Program-made: the position numbers and the translations under genes
Notes under the pieces: model-generated
Told to the model about the DNA's origin: nothing
Databases searched by the model: none
What the model saw: only the letters and a program-made list of their open reading frames with translations
Shown: in pieces, positions 61,844-64,000 of the stretch
How the letters are laid out: every line of letters starts with the position of its first letter
How positions within the stretch are numbered: position 1 is the stretch's first letter
DNA from: Streptosporangiaceae bacterium NEAU-GS5
Lineage (GTDB): Bacteria; Actinomycetota; Actinomycetes; Streptosporangiales; Streptosporangiaceae
DNA: 64,000 nt
NCBI GenBank assembly: GCA_017592665.1
Contig: JAGFNW010000023.1
Span: 62,001 to 126,000, forward strand
Reading direction: 5' to 3'

Positions 61844-62335
61844 CCCCCGCACACCACGGACGGCGCGCACACCACGGACGCCGCGGACGGCGCGGACGGC
61901 GCGGACGAGACCAACCAAGCAGCAGCGCTGCACTCAGGAGCGGATCGCGCTGGGGGTGCGTTGCGCTGCGACGACCGCACGTTGCGGCGCGCGTTCCTGC
62001 CACTCTCTGGCGCTCGGCCTTCGGCCGACAACCCGGGCGCGCCTGGTTGCGCTGGGCCTTAAGCGCGCCGCAACGTCCGGCCGCCTCCGCTCCTCACCCC
62101 ATGCCCCGCACCGGCCGGGGTCCGTACCGCCATGGTGTCGGCGGCGGGGTCCTGGCTGCGGCGCCGCAGCGAAGGGCGCGGCCCGCAGGCGCTCCGGGCG
62201 CTGGCTGCTCCGGCCGGCGCGATCGTTGCCGCCTGGTGATCAGCCCTGGCCGCCGGGCGCGCACATCCTGTTCAATCCTGGCCGGCCTCCACACCCATCC
62301 CCCTCCACGCCAACTACCCCGCCGTACGAGCCGGC
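61844..62335. other. 492-bp intergenic region, structured and non-coding
   Basis: It starts with imperfect CGGACGGCG tandem units (about 61857-61910), then contains the palindromic element at 61979-62076 and a perfect 14-bp palindrome CTGCGGCGCCGCAG (62156-62169). No frame looks like a gene: the open frames lack conserved motifs and good starts. Confidence 0.65.
61979..62076. other. palindromic element with 14-bp outer stem and inner hairpin
   Basis: Outer arms ACGTTGCGGCGCGC (61979-61992) and GCGCGCCGCAACGT (62063-62076) are perfectly complementary across 70 nt. Inside is a second hairpin TCGGCC-TTC-GGCCGA (62014-62028) and a CCCGGG / GGCGCGCC palindromic stretch. The layout fits a folded RNA or a miniature repeat element. 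No T-run follows, so a terminator is unlikely. Confidence 0.6.
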
Positions 62336-63175
62336 TTAGACGCTATCCAGCGTGAGTGGGCGCGGTCGCGAGCCGTCCACATCGGTGAAGCCGTACCTTT
62401 CGGCAAGAGCGGCCGCGACGAGCGCCTTCCCCGAGAGCTCCATCAGGTCGGCAGCACCGGCAAGGGCAGCCACTGCCCGTCCGACGAACAGAGGCGACTC
62501 GGAGTTCGACAGATCGAAGTACGCTGCATCCCGCATCACCAACTCGGTCCGCACGAGACCCGGGTAAAGGGAGACGGCAGCAACTCCGTACTCACGGAGT
62601 TGCTCGGCCACATCGGCTGACATCTTGTCTGCGGCCGCCTTGGCGATCCCGTACACGACGTTCTGCAGAAATTTCTGTGCCGCCCAGAACGAGATGTTGA
62701 CGATCAGACCGCTGCGCTGAGCGGCCATCTGCTCCGCCGCGATTCGCGTGCCGCAGTAGGCCGCTCGCACGCCGACGCCGATCATCTCGTCCCATCGCCA
62801 CATCGGCTGCTCCCACAGCGGGCTCATCCACGTGAACTGATTGTTCTCCACCATGCGCTCGTAACCCGGCCACGCGTTGTTGACCAACACATCCAACCGC
62901 TCCTCTGCGGCAATCACCTCACGCAGAATCGCTTCGGTCTCGGCGTCGTGGGCGTGGTCTACGCGATGCGCGATCAATCGGCCCGGATAGTCGGCGGCTT
63001 CAGACGCCACGCTTTCCAGCGAACCAGGCATCCCAAGCGGGTGATCCCCCTCCGCGACCGTGCGCCCGGTGATGTGAACCGTCGCCCCAGCCTCGACCAG
63101 ACCGAGAGCGATCCCCTTCCCAACCCCACGACTTGCGCCCGTGACCACACAGACCTTGCCAGAGAGATCAGCCAT
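62336..63175 (-). CDS. SDR-family NAD(P)-dependent oxidoreductase
   Basis: 279 residues. The cofactor motif is VTGASRGVGKGIALGL (TGxxxGxG), followed by VLVNNAWPG (NNAG variant with Trp), IVNISFWAAQKFLQNVVYGI with the Ser-Tyr-Lys triad (Ser in NIS, YGIAK), and a classical C-terminal part (SLYPGLVRTELVM). The bulky SFWAAQ loop suggests relatives of human DHRS1-type SDRs. The substrate is unknown. Confidence 0.92.
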   Translation of the reverse strand: MADLSGKVCVVTGASRGVGKGIALGLVEAGATVHITGRTVAEGDHPLGMPGSLESVASEAADYPGRLIAHRVDHAHDAETEAILREVIAAEERLDVLVNNAWPGYERMVENNQFTWMSPLWEQPMWRWDEMIGVGVRAAYCGTRIAAEQMAAQRSGLIVNISFWAAQKFLQNVVYGIAKAAADKMSADVAEQLREYGVAAVSLYPGLVRTELVMRDAAYFDLSNSESPLFVGRAVAALAGAADLMELSGKALVAAALAERYGFTDVDGSRPRPLTLDSV

Positions 63176-63235
63176 GCCAGGACCCTACGCCCAAGCCCCC
63201 CGTTCCTACGCCCCAGTTTCCCCCGCCCGGTCCCT

Positions 63236-63700
63236 ACACCCGTGCCAGCCCAGCCCCCGCCGTCCAATGACCCGGTTCCCACACCCCGTGCCAGCCCAGC
63301 CCCCGCCGTCCAATGACCCGGTTCCACACCCAGTCCCCGCGCCCAATGCCGGTTCCCACACCCAGTCCCCTCCCCCCGTCCTAGCACCCCGCACTCCACC
63401 CCTCCGGACCCGCGCTCTGACTCCGCGCCCCACCCGATGACCCAGGCGCCCCGCACTCCGCGCCCCACCCGATGACCCACGTGCCCCCGCACTCCGCGCT
63501 CCGCGCTCCGCACCGCCAGCCCGCCCCCCTCCGTGCACTCCGCGATCCAGACTGCGCTCTGACTCCGCGCCCCACCCGATGACCCTGCGACCCCGCACCC
63601 CGCGCTCCGCACCGCCGACCCGCGCCCCTCCGTGCACTCCGCGATCCAGACTGCGCTCTGACTCCGCACCGACACCTCCGCGCGCCTGGCCTTGTGCCAC
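63236..63700. repeat. low-complexity repeat array, two repeat families
   Basis: Family 1: a 46-bp unit with CGTGCCAGCCCAGCCCCCGC, then CGTCCAATGACCCGGTTCC, twice in tandem (63241, 63287) plus a degenerate third. Family 2: a roughly 99-bp unit twice (GATCCAGACTGCGCTCTGAC at 63544 and 63643), with its CGCCCCACCCGATGACCC part three times (from about 63426, 63461 and 63568). The strand is C-rich, and open frames on both strands are low-complexity shadows. Confidence 0.75.
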
Positions 63701-63821
63701 CTGGCTCTCTTCCCTCCTTCTGCGCCGGGCTCTGTGCCGTCCCGCCACCCATCCTCTCGATTCACAGCCCCCTCCTCGCTTGACTCCCCGTCGGCGCATC
63801 CCCCAACTCCTCCGCTGCCAG

Positions 63822-64000
63822 ACTCATCGCCTGGGTCTCCGGCGGCCTCCATCGGTCGGTCTCATTTCTTCCTGCGGCCGGCCGGTCGTGCGTTCAATGG
63901 CGCGCGTCTGTGCCGCATCCAAGCCCAGTGGCAGCCTCCCACTGCCGTACCTTCGTCGCGCGTCCAGCCGCTCGCCGTTCCGTGGGCGGATTTCTCGGGA
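63822..64000 (-). other. right edge: possible C-terminal end of a minus-strand gene, not resolved
   Basis: Two minus-strand frames stay open from the window edge, one to a TGA near 63866 (ending RPAGRRKK) and one to a TGA near 63822 (containing LPLGLDAAQTRAIERTTGRP). Either could be the tail of a gene that starts outside the window. Codon use does not separate them, so no product is named. Confidence 0.25.

Noticed and set aside
63236-63700. possible CRISPR array
   Set aside because: Units are 46 and 99 bp, tandem, without uniform unique spacers, and no cas genes are near.
62974-63852. 292-residue minus-strand open frame over the repeat array
   Set aside because: Low-complexity Gly/Arg/Ser reading of tandem repeats, overlapping the SDR gene; it repeats SQSAVWIAECTEG only because the DNA repeats.

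Overview
The window is high-GC (roughly 70 percent), densely coding bacterial chromosome with abundant GTG starts, read as a filamentous actinobacterium. A Streptosporangiales (Nonomuraea/Streptosporangium-like) origin is my inference. It rests on neighbourhoods well known in actinobacteria (ybaB-recR-DUF5063-lysC; rpsF-ssb-rpsR-rplI with a MATE gene and dnaB; cca-DUF6049-murJ-pseudokinase-sigM-rsmA-trxB-trxA; PadR-ino1) and on a DnaB intein of the actinobacterial kind. It is mostly core genome: I see no prophage, transposase or CRISPR array.

Layout. 1-7.4 kb: partial lysC, DUF5063, recR and ybaB on the minus strand, then a GAF-domain regulator on the plus strand placed between ybaB and a very long dnaX, followed by the SRP RNA gene (minus) and tRNA-Ser(GGA). 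7.4-13.4 kb: an accessory-looking block with a membrane-anchored HTH/SH3 protein, two small exported or membrane proteins, one ORF fusing a GH1 beta-glucosidase to a LacI-type regulator, a YpfJ-type metallopeptidase, a small conserved protein and tRNA-Ser(CGA). 13.4-20.2 kb: tadA with two paralogous companion genes, upp, a small membrane gene coupled to a PH-domain protein, an XRE/TPR regulator, a GntR regulator with a candidate operator, and a beta-clamp gene away from dnaA. 20.3-28.2 kb: a two-component system divergent from an ABC exporter, an XRE regulator, SRPBCC, a secreted HNH nuclease that probably starts at CTG, a DHFR-like protein, TauE/SafE and a methyltransferase. 28.2-34.2 kb: intein-bearing dnaB, DnaA-box-like motifs, a MATE exporter and the rpsF-ssb-rpsR-rplI operon. 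34.2-42 kb: small membrane genes, an endonuclease IV-like gene, and a cell-envelope operon (DUF5318, class A PBP, two GT87-like proteins). 42-49 kb: PadR with its palindrome, ino1, idi, MFS, bioA, cca and a YbaK-like protein. 49-57.5 kb: DUF6049, MurJ, a pseudokinase, SigM/anti-SigM, and trxBA behind a clear SigR-type promoter. 57.5-64 kb: GNAT, aminotransferase, Ddl-like ligase, threonine aldolase-like, a structured palindromic intergenic region, SDR, and a low-complexity repeat array at the right edge.

Most notable. (1) A single-polypeptide GH1 beta-glucosidase-LacI regulator, which would place a catabolic enzyme and a DNA-binding sugar sensor on one chain. (2) A class 3 (WCT) intein in the DnaB P-loop, with Ala as its first residue, the first LAGLIDADG motif lacking its acidic residue, and a nearly identical 90-bp in-frame tandem duplication. 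(3) A structured palindromic element at 61979-62076 with no coding explanation. (4) Well-formed regulatory sites: a SigR promoter on trxBA, a PadR palindrome, and an 11-bp inverted repeat overlapping the MATE start codon.

Limits: all calls come from reading the sequence and from family knowledge. No similarity search or structure prediction was run. Starts and domain borders are approximate unless a ribosome-binding site is named.
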